Below are positions 1 to 6,064 of a DNA stretch of 10,779 nucleotides, piece by piece. The notes below the pieces were generated by a model. That model was not told the DNA's origin. It made no database searches and worked only from the letters and a program-made list of their open reading frames with translations. The stretch covers positions 1 through 10,779 of the forward strand of contig MEQV01000027.1 of the NCBI GenBank assembly GCA_001770355.1. Direction: 5' to 3'. The stretch's first letter is position 1; every line of letters begins with the position of its first letter. The position numbers were made by a program, and so were the translations under genes. This DNA comes from Betaproteobacteria bacterium RIFCSPLOWO2_02_FULL_62_17. Lineage in GTDB: Bacteria > Pseudomonadota > Gammaproteobacteria > Burkholderiales > SG8-39.

Positions 1-332
1 CAAAAAGCGTGATCACGACACCATCGATTACCGTGACCATGCTCAGAGATGCCGATGTGATGCAACAGCAGGGCATAGCCGTCAGGGGCGGCCTTGGCCG
101 CGCGCGCCACGCCGATATTGCCGCCGGCGCCGCCGATATTCTCGATGAGCACCTTCTGCTGCAAGGGTTTGCCCATCGCCTGGGCGAGAAAGCGCGCGAG
201 GACGTCGCCGGGGCCGCCGGCTTCCAGGGGCAGGATCATGTTGATTGGTTTTATTGGAAAGTTTTGTGCGCATACGTTATGCGCGAAGGCGAGCGTGGCG
301 CCGAGCAACAGGTTGATGACGATTCGAATCAT
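1..332 (-). CDS. Bug/TctC-family periplasmic receptor, N-terminal part (runs off left edge)
   Basis: From ATG at 332 the minus frame stays open to the window edge (110 codons). Residues 1-22 form a signal peptide (hydrophobic core LLLGATLAFA, cleavage likely before AQNFP). Then come the family signatures: a KPINMILP strand (res. 28-35), EAGGPGDVLAR (37-47), a KVLIENIGGAGGNIG block (60-74) and AAPDGYALLLHHIG (81-94). These mark a tripartite tricarboxylate transporter solute receptor, normally about 320-330 residues, which binds a carboxylate in the periplasm. After residue 96 (about position 45) the expected segment (family members continue with a LYRKLPYD-like motif) is absent and the frame reads EHGHGNRWCRDHAF, so the gene may be disrupted or the contig end may be faulty. 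No good ribosome site precedes the ATG, which lies 18 nt after the RES toxin stop. Family is sure; intactness is not. Confidence 0.75.
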   Translation of the reverse strand, partial: MIRIVINLLLGATLAFAHNVCAQNFPIKPINMILPLEAGGPGDVLARFLAQAMGKPLQQKVLIENIGGAGGNIGVARAAKAAPDGYALLLHHIGISEHGHGNRWCRDHAF

Positions 333-350
333 GGGCTGTCTATCGCGTGA

Positions 351-1040
351 TTAATACTGAGCGTATATCTTCTTCTCATACACCGTCGTAATTTGTGTGC
401 CATCCCATACGTAGCAAAAATGCGGGCCTTGGATGCAATTCGTCAGGACGGGTGGCCGAAAAACGCCGACGCATTCTCCACCTGCGTGCCTTACGCTGTC
501 ATAGGCGATGCCGTACGAATTTATCGTCTTAAGTTCGCGACCGATTGCTTGGCCGGCAGTGTAACTACTCGAGTCATAAATATCGATAAGGTTCGTGCGG
601 CCACGGATGTCGTGGATATCTCCGTCAAGGTCCGTAAGATAGGTGCGCATGTCCATCTCTATCGCGGCTTCCTTTGTTCTCGCTAGAAATCGCCCTCTCT
701 GATAGCGGGCCTCCGCAATTGCGGTATCCAAAGTACGTCCGGCGTAAAACACACCGAAGGTTCCATCACTGAATCTGCTGCCTTCGGGATTTAGATGTGT
801 AAATGCAGACATGATCGGTGTGGTGCCCGGGCCTGAAACACGGTCCACCGGCGGAACAATCGAAATGTCTCCTGCCTCTTGTCTTAGCCGCGGGTTGGTT
901 AGATTCTCTACCGCAAAAACAGCTTCGAGATCATCAGGGTGCGCGACCCGTTCGTAGACGCTGATTGGTGGGAAATGACTGGGAACAAGCCGAAAACACG
1001 GTTTCCAGACTATCTTCGAAACAGCGGGAATCACGCCCAT
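351..1040 (-). CDS. RES-domain toxin (NAD+-depleting type II toxin)
   Basis: 229 residues, with a RES domain over roughly residues 15-215. Visible family marks are the CFRLVP start (R17), SRFSDGTFGVFYAG (res. 88-101, with Y99), TAIAEARY (106-113, with E110), and the C-terminal YDSVRHAGGECVGVFRPP (180-197). Characterised RES toxins (MbcT of Mycobacterium, Pseudomonas putida Res) degrade NAD+, by phosphorolysis or hydrolysis, and arrest growth; R, Y and E of these motifs are the usual active-site residues. The ATG at 1040 lies inside the end of the antitoxin gene (10-nt overlap, different frame), implying translational coupling; a GGTGG directly before the ATG is the only ribosome-site-like sequence. 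The gene order antitoxin then toxin and the overlap are typical of Xre-RES pairs. GC is lower than in neighbours (48 of 90 bases at 481-570), suggesting transfer. It looks complete and active. Function is inferred from family. Confidence 0.88.
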   Translation of the reverse strand: MGVIPAVSKIVWKPCFRLVPSHFPPISVYERVAHPDDLEAVFAVENLTNPRLRQEAGDISIVPPVDRVSGPGTTPIMSAFTHLNPEGSRFSDGTFGVFYAGRTLDTAIAEARYQRGRFLARTKEAAIEMDMRTYLTDLDGDIHDIRGRTNLIDIYDSSSYTAGQAIGRELKTINSYGIAYDSVRHAGGECVGVFRPPVLTNCIQGPHFCYVWDGTQITTVYEKKIYAQY

Positions 1041-1438
1041 CCACCGCGTTGCGCGTCCAAGTACTGCCGCACGATGTAAAGATCGCCGATATGGCCTGAA
1101 AGCATTCTATCAAGAGCACTGCGTCCGCCAAAGAGCGGTGCGGCGTTCGGCTTCCTGATCCAGGCATCTGCTGCCTCAGGTTTTGGTAGCAACACCTGAA
1201 GTGCTGAGTAAATCCCGAAAATATATGAAAGTCGTTCCAGTGTGTCCTGAGATAGCGTCACGTTGTCGCCATGCTTCCAGCGATAAAAGCTGGATTTCGG
1301 AGGATTGCCTAGAAGCTTTATCTGCTCCTTATTACTCAGTCCCCAAAGATTTACTATTCGAAACAACGTGCGTAACGCTGGCACAGAAACATTGCTATTA
1401 CTAATAGGAGTTGTTACTTGTAGATTCGCAGTTTCCAT
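1031..1438 (-). CDS. Xre/MbcA/ParS-family antitoxin of the RES pair
   Basis: 135 residues. Residues about 27-80 form a degenerate Xre-like helix-turn-helix (NKEQIKLLGNPPKSSFYRWK, 36-55), and residues 88-135 carry the toxin-binding Xre/MbcA/ParS C-terminal domain (DUF2384), recognised by WIRKPNAAPLFGGRSALDRML (93-113) and the final IVRQYLDAQRGGW. It should bind and neutralise the RES toxin encoded next and, as in other pairs, repress its own promoter. The ATG at 1438 is supported by GGAG (minus strand, at 1447-1450) with an 8-nt gap. The N-terminal 25 residues are Ser/Thr/Asn rich and probably flexible. Low GC (39 of 90 bases at 1291-1380) against about 70% in caiB points to acquisition from outside. 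The next upstream gene, caiB, ends at 1572 on the same strand, so read-through is possible, but the AT-rich gap suggests an own promoter. Confidence 0.88.
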   Translation of the reverse strand: METANLQVTTPISNSNVSVPALRTLFRIVNLWGLSNKEQIKLLGNPPKSSFYRWKHGDNVTLSQDTLERLSYIFGIYSALQVLLPKPEAADAWIRKPNAAPLFGGRSALDRMLSGHIGDLYIVRQYLDAQRGGWA

Positions 1439-1450
1439 ATGCCTAACTCC

Positions 1451-1528
1451 AAATAAAGACTTATTTATTACTTTAGTCCATAACTGGAGTAATTTCTACC
1501 TAAATAGGCTAAATTAAGTATAAATACT
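1451..1528. promoter_or_regulatory. Palindrome-rich AT control region of the toxin-antitoxin pair
   Basis: Only 26 of 90 bases at 1441-1530 are G or C. Four short inverted repeats are visible: AAATAA-AGAC-TTATTT (1451-1466), TTAGTCCA-TAAC-TGGAGTAA (1473-1492, 7 of 8 pairs), CCTA-AA-TAGG (1499-1508) and AGTAT-AA-ATACT (1517-1528). They lie directly upstream of the antitoxin ribosome site, where autoregulating Xre antitoxins bind. I could not pick a convincing -35/-10 pair; several TATA-like hexamers occur on the minus strand. Palindromes are seen; operator function is inference, and short AT palindromes arise easily by chance in such sequence. Confidence 0.45.
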
Positions 1529-1542
1529 GGGTGCGGAACTAT

Positions 1543-1569
1543 TGGGTGGTCACGCATGACCGCAACCCA
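1543..1569 (-). terminator. Weak hairpin just downstream of caiB
   Basis: TGGGT (1543-1547) plus GGTCA (1548-1552) pair with TGACC (1557-1561) and ACCCA (1565-1569), giving a ten-pair stem with a CGCA loop and a three-base bulge. It begins a few bases after the caiB stop codon (1572-1574) in minus-strand orientation. No T-run follows, so it is not a classical intrinsic terminator. It might mark the transcript end or the border of the AT-rich insert. Confidence 0.25.
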
Positions 1570-1571
1570 TG

Positions 1572-2810
1572 TCAGCGAAGATCCGCCGCCTCCCCGCTCA
1601 ACACCGCGCCCTGGGCCAGCATCGCTTCGATCTCTGCGGCGCTGTAACCTGCCTCCGCCAGCACTTCGCGCGTGTGCTCGCCCAGACCCGGCGCGACGCG
1701 CCGCAGGCCCATGTTGTAGAGGCTGCTCTTGAAGGGCATCTTGGGTACGCCGGCGGTGCGGCCGCCAGGAAAGGTGGTCGGTATCAGCTGGCCCGTGGCG
1801 AGCAAGTGGGGATCATCGAACAGCTGATCGGGACGGTTCACCGGGGAGTAGGGGATGTTCGCGCCTTCGAGTTTCGCGATCAGCGCTTGCGCGGTGTATT
1901 TGGCGGTCTCGGCGTTCACGCGCGGCAGCAGCCAGTCGCGCGCGTTGGCGCGCTTGGGGTTGGTATTGAGCCGCTCATCGGCATGCAAGTCCGGAAGATC
2001 AAATTCCCTGCAAAAGCGCTCCCAATGCGTATTCGAGGTGACCGCGATGAATACCTGCCGATTGTCGCTGGTGGGAAACAGGTGAAAGATGCCCCAGCCC
2101 ATGCGCACGCCCTGGCCCTCCGTGGCCATGGGCTTGGCGGGTTCGCCGCTCTGGCCTGCGCGCGCGAGCCATTGGCCAACGAGGAACACGGTGGTCTCGA
2201 AAAGGCCTGAGGTGATTTTCTGGCCAACGCCGGTGAACTCGCGCATGTAGAGGGCCGCAAGAATTCCTATGATCCCGTAGGTGGCCGCGCCGATGTCGAT
2301 GATCGAAGCGCCGGCGCGCAAGGGACGACCGGGCGGTCCTGTCATGAATGCGAGCCCCCCCATCATTTGAGCGACTTCGTCCAGCGCCAGCCGATTTTCA
2401 TACGGTCCCGGAAGAAAGCCCTTGACCGCAAGATACAAGAGGCGCGGATTGACCTTGGCGAGATCTTCGTAACCCAGACCCAGGCGCTCCAGCGCGCCGG
2501 GCGAGTAGTTGTCGAGACAAATGTCGGCCGTGCTCACCAGCTTCAGCAGGGCCTCCTTGCCCTTGGACGATTTCAGATCGATGGCGAGGCTGCGTTTGTT
2601 GCGGTTGTAGTGAAAAAATCCCGAACTGCCCGCGCCTGGCATGGAGCGCGCCTGGTCGCCGCCATCCGGACGTTCGATTTTGATGACATCGGCGCCCAAA
2701 TCCGCGAGGATCAGCGACGCGGCGGGGCCGGCGACGATGTGGCCGAGTTCCAATACCTTCAGATTTTGCAGCGGGAGCATGCCCGGCTGCGCGCCGGCCT
2801 TCGGATTCAT
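1572..2810 (-). CDS. CaiB/BaiF family (class III) CoA-transferase
   Basis: 412 residues, the usual length for formyl-CoA:oxalate / carnitine-type CoA-transferases, which move CoA between carboxylic acids in the cytoplasm. Seen: the N-terminal LKVLELGHIVAGPAASLILADLGADVIKIERP core (res. 17-48), FFHYNRNKRSLAIDLK (65-80), an NYSPGALERLGL segment (101-112) and GLAFMTGPPGRPLRAG (152-167) followed by IDIGAATYGIIGILAAL. D144 in ALDEVAQMMGG aligns with the catalytic aspartate (Asp169 of formyl-CoA transferase). The same frame is open up to 3200, but the extension overlaps hydantoinase B and is Arg-rich junk. The ATG at 2810 has AAGG six bases upstream; ATG 2780 is a weaker alternative. It lies 62 nt after hydantoinase B and is probably the last gene of the Bug-hyuB-caiB unit. 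The acid substrate is unknown; a racemase of the same superfamily (2-methylacyl-CoA racemase type) is less likely but not excluded. Confidence 0.9.
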   Translation of the reverse strand: MNPKAGAQPGMLPLQNLKVLELGHIVAGPAASLILADLGADVIKIERPDGGDQARSMPGAGSSGFFHYNRNKRSLAIDLKSSKGKEALLKLVSTADICLDNYSPGALERLGLGYEDLAKVNPRLLYLAVKGFLPGPYENRLALDEVAQMMGGLAFMTGPPGRPLRAGASIIDIGAATYGIIGILAALYMREFTGVGQKITSGLFETTVFLVGQWLARAGQSGEPAKPMATEGQGVRMGWGIFHLFPTSDNRQVFIAVTSNTHWERFCREFDLPDLHADERLNTNPKRANARDWLLPRVNAETAKYTAQALIAKLEGANIPYSPVNRPDQLFDDPHLLATGQLIPTTFPGGRTAGVPKMPFKSSLYNMGLRRVAPGLGEHTREVLAEAGYSAAEIEAMLAQGAVLSGEAADLR

Positions 2811-2872
2811 TTGAACCTTGGGTAAGTTTGAGAACGGCGAGTTGGAGCACAACGGGCTTGATATGCGCGCGA

Positions 2873-4639
2873 CTACGCGTGCGCACGCTGCGACGCCATT
2901 TCCTTGCGCAAGGCCGCAGTCGCCGCCTGATCGATGGACTCGTCCGGATTGAGCACTACTCCGTAGTGCTTGCGCGCCGACTCTGCCGATACCAGGCCTT
3001 CGATCACGTCCCATTGCACACGCTCGGTGTCGCGCGCGAGCGGGTCGCCCCAGCCGCCGCCGCTGCCGGCGTGAATCATCACCTCGGAATCGTTGGGCAC
3101 GAGATGGCGGCTGAGATCGACGCTGACGAATTTGTCGTCGCCCGGTTTCTTGAGCATCTTGGTGCCCGCTTCTCCGGCCAGGCCGCCATCGAGGCCCCAC
3201 GGGGGGCAGTTCTGGCGGCGCGGGCGCTCCATGTTCCAGCGGCCTTCGCTGAGATTGCGGATGTGCATGGTGCTGCCCAGGCCGCCGCGGAATTTTCCGG
3301 GGCCACCGGAGTCTTTGCGCAGACCGCGGGTATGAATCAGCACCGGACTCTTCATTTCCAGTTCCTCGATGGAGGAATTGCGCACGTCGCCCTGGCAGAC
3401 GGTGACCGCGGCGGACTCGCCATCCTCGGTGGGGCGGCCGCCCCAGCCGCCGCCGCCCGAGGCGCTGATGACAAAGCGCCGTTTAGACTTCGGATTGACG
3501 CCGAAGAATACGCCGTTGTTGCCCATCAGTCCAAAGTGCGCGGCGGGCACGCGCTCGGGGATCGCCTTGGCGAGCGCGGCGACAATCGTATCCACCACCA
3601 TCGGCAGCACGATGCTCCAGTGCGCCATCGGTGCAGGATAGCGCGCCATCATCATGTTGCCCTCGGGGATGATGCATTTCAACGCACGGAACGAGCCCTC
3701 GTTCACCGGCTCGTGGGGCGCGGTGAGCGCCTTGTAGGCGATGCGCGGCGCGGCCAGCGTGCGCGAATTCATCGCCGAGCGCCGCTCGCCCGAGCTTTGC
3801 GAGTGATCGATGATCATCGAGCCGCCCTTGATGGTGACTTTGGCGTGAAAGCGCACCGGCTCGCCCTTGAGCACGCCGTCGTCATCGAGCACCGATTCGG
3901 CCTCGTAGACGCCATCCGGGAAAGTGGACACCACGTTGCGGCATTTCTGCTCGGTCTCATCGAATATCTGCTGTATCGCGGCAAGCACCGTGTCGCGGCT
4001 GTACTTGTCGAACAGTTCATCGAGGCGCCGCAGCGCCAGGCGGCAGGCCGCCATCTGCGATTTCATGTCGCCCAGCGAGCTCTCCGGGTAACGGATGTTG
4101 TCGCTGATGACGCGATACAGCGTTTCATCCACCTCGCCGCCGCGGTAGATCTTCAACTGGTCGAGTTGCAGTCCTTCGAGCCATGGATCGGCCACGGTGA
4201 GCCCTGCGCCAAAGCCGGTGCTGCTGCCGCCCACGTCGATCCAGTGCGCGCGCACGATGGCGAACATCAGCAGCTCGCCCTTGTAGAAATAGGGCATGTG
4301 GATGCATACGTTGTTCAGGTGCTGCCCCGCCACCCGCTGGTGGTTGCTGATGAGCACATCGCCGGGCTGAAAGCCTTCCTTCTCGTAATGCTGCATGGCG
4401 TCGGTGATCATCACGCCCAGATCGGCGATGAAATGCGACACCCCGCCGACATTCTGCGACACCAGATCGCCGTTGGGCAGGACCAGCGCGGTGCAGAAGT
4501 CGCGCACCTCGTAGATGATCATGTTGTAGGAGGTGCGCTGCAGGTCGACCGCCATTTCGTTGGAGATGGCGGGCAGGGCATTGCGGATCACCTCGAGGGT
4601 GACCGGGTCGAGATGAGATTCCTTGACGCGCGCGTCCAT
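2873..4639 (-). CDS. Hydantoinase B/oxoprolinase family protein (HyuB-like)
   Basis: 588 residues, close to the usual length of HyuB / N-methylhydantoinase beta / acetone carboxylase alpha-type subunits. Seen: LDPVTLEVIRNAL at the N-terminus (res. 10-22), a long Gly-rich core including ASGGGGWGGRPTEDG and RKDSGGPGKFRGGLG, and the end motif HAGSGGGWGDPLARD. Family members hydrolyse cyclic amides or carboxylate ketones with an ATP-using HyuA partner. No HyuA is adjacent: the upstream gene is a Bug receptor, the downstream gene a CoA-transferase. The usual metal-site segment NDPYxGGxHLPD reads instead NHQRVAGQHLNN (99-110), although the downstream RAHWIDVGG (130-138) keeps the R-H-D pattern. So this is a divergent subclade, perhaps working without HyuA or with a distant one. 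ATG 4639 has AAGGAA six bases upstream. It starts 49 nt after the Bug stop, so they are probably co-transcribed. Substrate unknown. Confidence 0.88.
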   Translation of the reverse strand: MDARVKESHLDPVTLEVIRNALPAISNEMAVDLQRTSYNMIIYEVRDFCTALVLPNGDLVSQNVGGVSHFIADLGVMITDAMQHYEKEGFQPGDVLISNHQRVAGQHLNNVCIHMPYFYKGELLMFAIVRAHWIDVGGSSTGFGAGLTVADPWLEGLQLDQLKIYRGGEVDETLYRVISDNIRYPESSLGDMKSQMAACRLALRRLDELFDKYSRDTVLAAIQQIFDETEQKCRNVVSTFPDGVYEAESVLDDDGVLKGEPVRFHAKVTIKGGSMIIDHSQSSGERRSAMNSRTLAAPRIAYKALTAPHEPVNEGSFRALKCIIPEGNMMMARYPAPMAHWSIVLPMVVDTIVAALAKAIPERVPAAHFGLMGNNGVFFGVNPKSKRRFVISASGGGGWGGRPTEDGESAAVTVCQGDVRNSSIEELEMKSPVLIHTRGLRKDSGGPGKFRGGLGSTMHIRNLSEGRWNMERPRRQNCPPWGLDGGLAGEAGTKMLKKPGDDKFVSVDLSRHLVPNDSEVMIHAGSGGGWGDPLARDTERVQWDVIEGLVSAESARKHYGVVLNPDESIDQAATAALRKEMASQRAHA

Positions 4640-4688
4640 GCGGTTTCCTTCAAAGACTGATCAGAGTCGTTTTTCTATTCCGCGCTTT

Positions 4689-5660
4689 TTATTCCGGCTT
4701 TATGCCCGCGGCCTTGGCCACCTTGGCATAGATGGCGAACTCGGATTTCATCACGGCCGCGAACTCTTCGGGCGTGCCGCCGATGATCTGCACCGATTGT
4801 GCCTCGAACTTGCCGCGGATATCGGGATGGTTCAGCGCACGGCCGATTTCCGCGTTCAGGCGCGCGACGATAGGCGCAGGCAGCCCGGCCGGGCCGAAGA
4901 AGCCGAACCAGTCGATGGTCGAGAAGAAACCCGGCAACAGTTCGTCCAGCGTCGGCACATTGGGATAATTGGCTACGCGCCTGGGCATGGTGAGCGCCAG
5001 CAGCTTCACGCGGCCGGAGGCGATGTACTGCTGCACCGAGGCCGGCGTGGAGAAAGTCAGTTGCACCGTGTTGTTGACCACGCCGGTGACCACTTCGTTG
5101 GATCCGGGGTAGGGCACGTGAATCACGTCGATGCCCGCGACCATCTTCAGGAATTCGCCGCGCAGATGATGCGATGAACCGATACCGTTGCTGCCGTAGG
5201 CGAGCTTGCCTGGGTTCTTTTTCGCGTAATCGAGGAACTCGCGCACCGAACTGACCGGCACCGACGCGTTGGTGACGAACCCTGTGACCGGGCTCACCCC
5301 GTTGATGATGGGCGTGAAATCCCTGAACGAATCGTAGGGCATGTTCTTGACGATGAAGGGGGCGACCACGTGCGTGGTCGCGGTACCCAGCAGCAGCGTG
5401 TAGCCATCGGGCGCGGCCTTGGCAACGGCATCGGCGGCGATGCGTCCGCCGGCGCCGACGCGGTTCTCCACCACGATCGGCTGGCCCAGTGCGGGGGAGG
5501 CCTTTTCTCCCACCAGGCGCGGCACGAGGTCCGGGAGCGAGCCTGCCGTGAAAGGCACAATGATGCGTATCGGTTTGGTGGGGTAGGCCTGAGCCATGGC
5601 AGCCAGTGGGGTTGCCAGGCAGGCACCCAGGCACAGCAGGCGCAATATGTATCGTTTCAT
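4689..5660 (-). CDS. Bug/TctC-family periplasmic tricarboxylate-type receptor
   Basis: 323 residues, full length. The signal peptide covers residues 1-23 (MKRY, hydrophobic LLCLGACLATPLA, cleavage AMA|QAYP). Family marks follow: YPTKPIRIIVPFTAG (26-40), VVENRVGAGGRIAADAVAKAAPDGYTLLLG, a YDSFRDFTPI segment, LAYGSNGIGSSHHLRGEFLK, VIHVPYPGSNEVVTGVVNNTVQLTFSTPA, and a C-terminal RLNAEIGRALNHPDIRGKFE. These proteins bind small carboxylates and feed TctA/TctB permeases; no tctAB occurs here, as is common for Bug genes in Bordetella relatives. The frame extends to 5780, but ATG 5660 follows a strong GGAGGGAG site and gives a proper signal peptide. First gene of the minus-strand unit with hyuB and caiB, suggesting it delivers their substrate. 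Ligand unknown. LPDL replaces the more common GxxD at residues 42-45. Confidence 0.93.
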   Translation of the reverse strand: MKRYILRLLCLGACLATPLAAMAQAYPTKPIRIIVPFTAGSLPDLVPRLVGEKASPALGQPIVVENRVGAGGRIAADAVAKAAPDGYTLLLGTATTHVVAPFIVKNMPYDSFRDFTPIINGVSPVTGFVTNASVPVSSVREFLDYAKKNPGKLAYGSNGIGSSHHLRGEFLKMVAGIDVIHVPYPGSNEVVTGVVNNTVQLTFSTPASVQQYIASGRVKLLALTMPRRVANYPNVPTLDELLPGFFSTIDWFGFFGPAGLPAPIVARLNAEIGRALNHPDIRGKFEAQSVQIIGGTPEEFAAVMKSEFAIYAKVAKAAGIKPE

Positions 5661-5696
5661 CGGTTTTCTCCCTCCGGAAAGTCGAACGCGCACCCG

Positions 5697-5725
5697 ATTA
5701 GAAACGTTTATGCCGCGACAATCAA
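5697..5725 (-). promoter_or_regulatory. Putative sigma-70 promoter for Bug-hyuB-caiB
   Basis: On the minus strand TTGATT (5720-5725) and TCTAAT (5697-5702) are separated by exactly 17 bases: four of six and five of six matches to the -35 and -10 consensus. The start of transcription would fall near 5690, about 30 nt before the ATG at 5660, with the GGAGG ribosome site between. Based on pattern only. Confidence 0.45.
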
Positions 5726-5812
5726 GCTGCCTTATCGGCAAAAAACCGGGGTCAGGCCGGAACCTTGGTATCATTTGCACTATCCAAGCTGGAATTTCCG
5801 GAACAGAACACC
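5703..5812. other. Divergent intergenic region upstream of the FmdB-like gene
   Basis: The remainder of the gap between the divergent Bug and FmdB-like genes. An imperfect inverted repeat CTTGG...CCAAG (5764-5788) brackets a TATCAT hexamer that could be a -10 for the plus-strand genes, but no matching -35 is visible. It is a candidate operator for the divergent pair; support is weak. Confidence 0.2.
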
Positions 5813-6034
5813 ATGCCTACTTATGAATATGAATGCGGCAACTGCGGCGGTTTTACCGCAATCCGGCCGATGCTGGAGTTTCGCAATCCACAGCCCTGCC
5901 CGAAGTGCGCGACGCCCTCGCCGCGGGTGACGCTTTCCGTGCCCGCCCTGCACGGCATGTTCACCAGCCCCAGCGCCGCCAGCACCGGTAACAGCCTGCA
6001 AAGCTGCTGCGGTGGTAATTGTTCCTGTCGGTAG
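5813..6034 (+). CDS. FmdB-family zinc-ribbon protein with Cys-rich tail
   Basis: 73 residues. MPTYEYECGNCG at the start, and four cysteines as CxxC...CxxC (C8, C11, C29, C32), define the FmdB/CxxC_CXXC_SSSS zinc-ribbon family, named for a putative regulator of formamidase expression in Methylophilus. The true biochemical role is unsettled. The last ten residues, SCCGGNCSCR, add four more cysteines, which could bind metal. The frame continues upstream to 5765, but ATG 5813 gives the canonical MPxYEY start; the ribosome site is poor (GGAACAG about nine bases away). The Rieske oxygenase starts 30 nt after its stop on the same strand, so the two are probably co-transcribed. A role in metal or cofactor delivery to the oxygenase, or in regulation, would be speculation. 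Confidence 0.88.
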   Translation: MPTYEYECGNCGGFTAIRPMLEFRNPQPCPKCATPSPRVTLSVPALHGMFTSPSAASTGNSLQSCCGGNCSCR

Positions 6035-6064
6035 CTAATCAGGCGGCGTCACGGCGGATCGTCC

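Noticed and set aside
2811..3200. N-terminal extension of the CoA-transferase frame by 130 residues
   Set aside because: It overlaps the hydantoinase B gene, is Arg-rich and resembles no domain; ATG 2810 has a ribosome site and the proper family start.
2828..4660. 610-residue open frame on the plus strand opposite hydantoinase B
   Set aside because: It is the antisense image of a high-GC gene: His/Ala/Arg-rich, no recognised motif, and the minus strand carries clear family motifs throughout.
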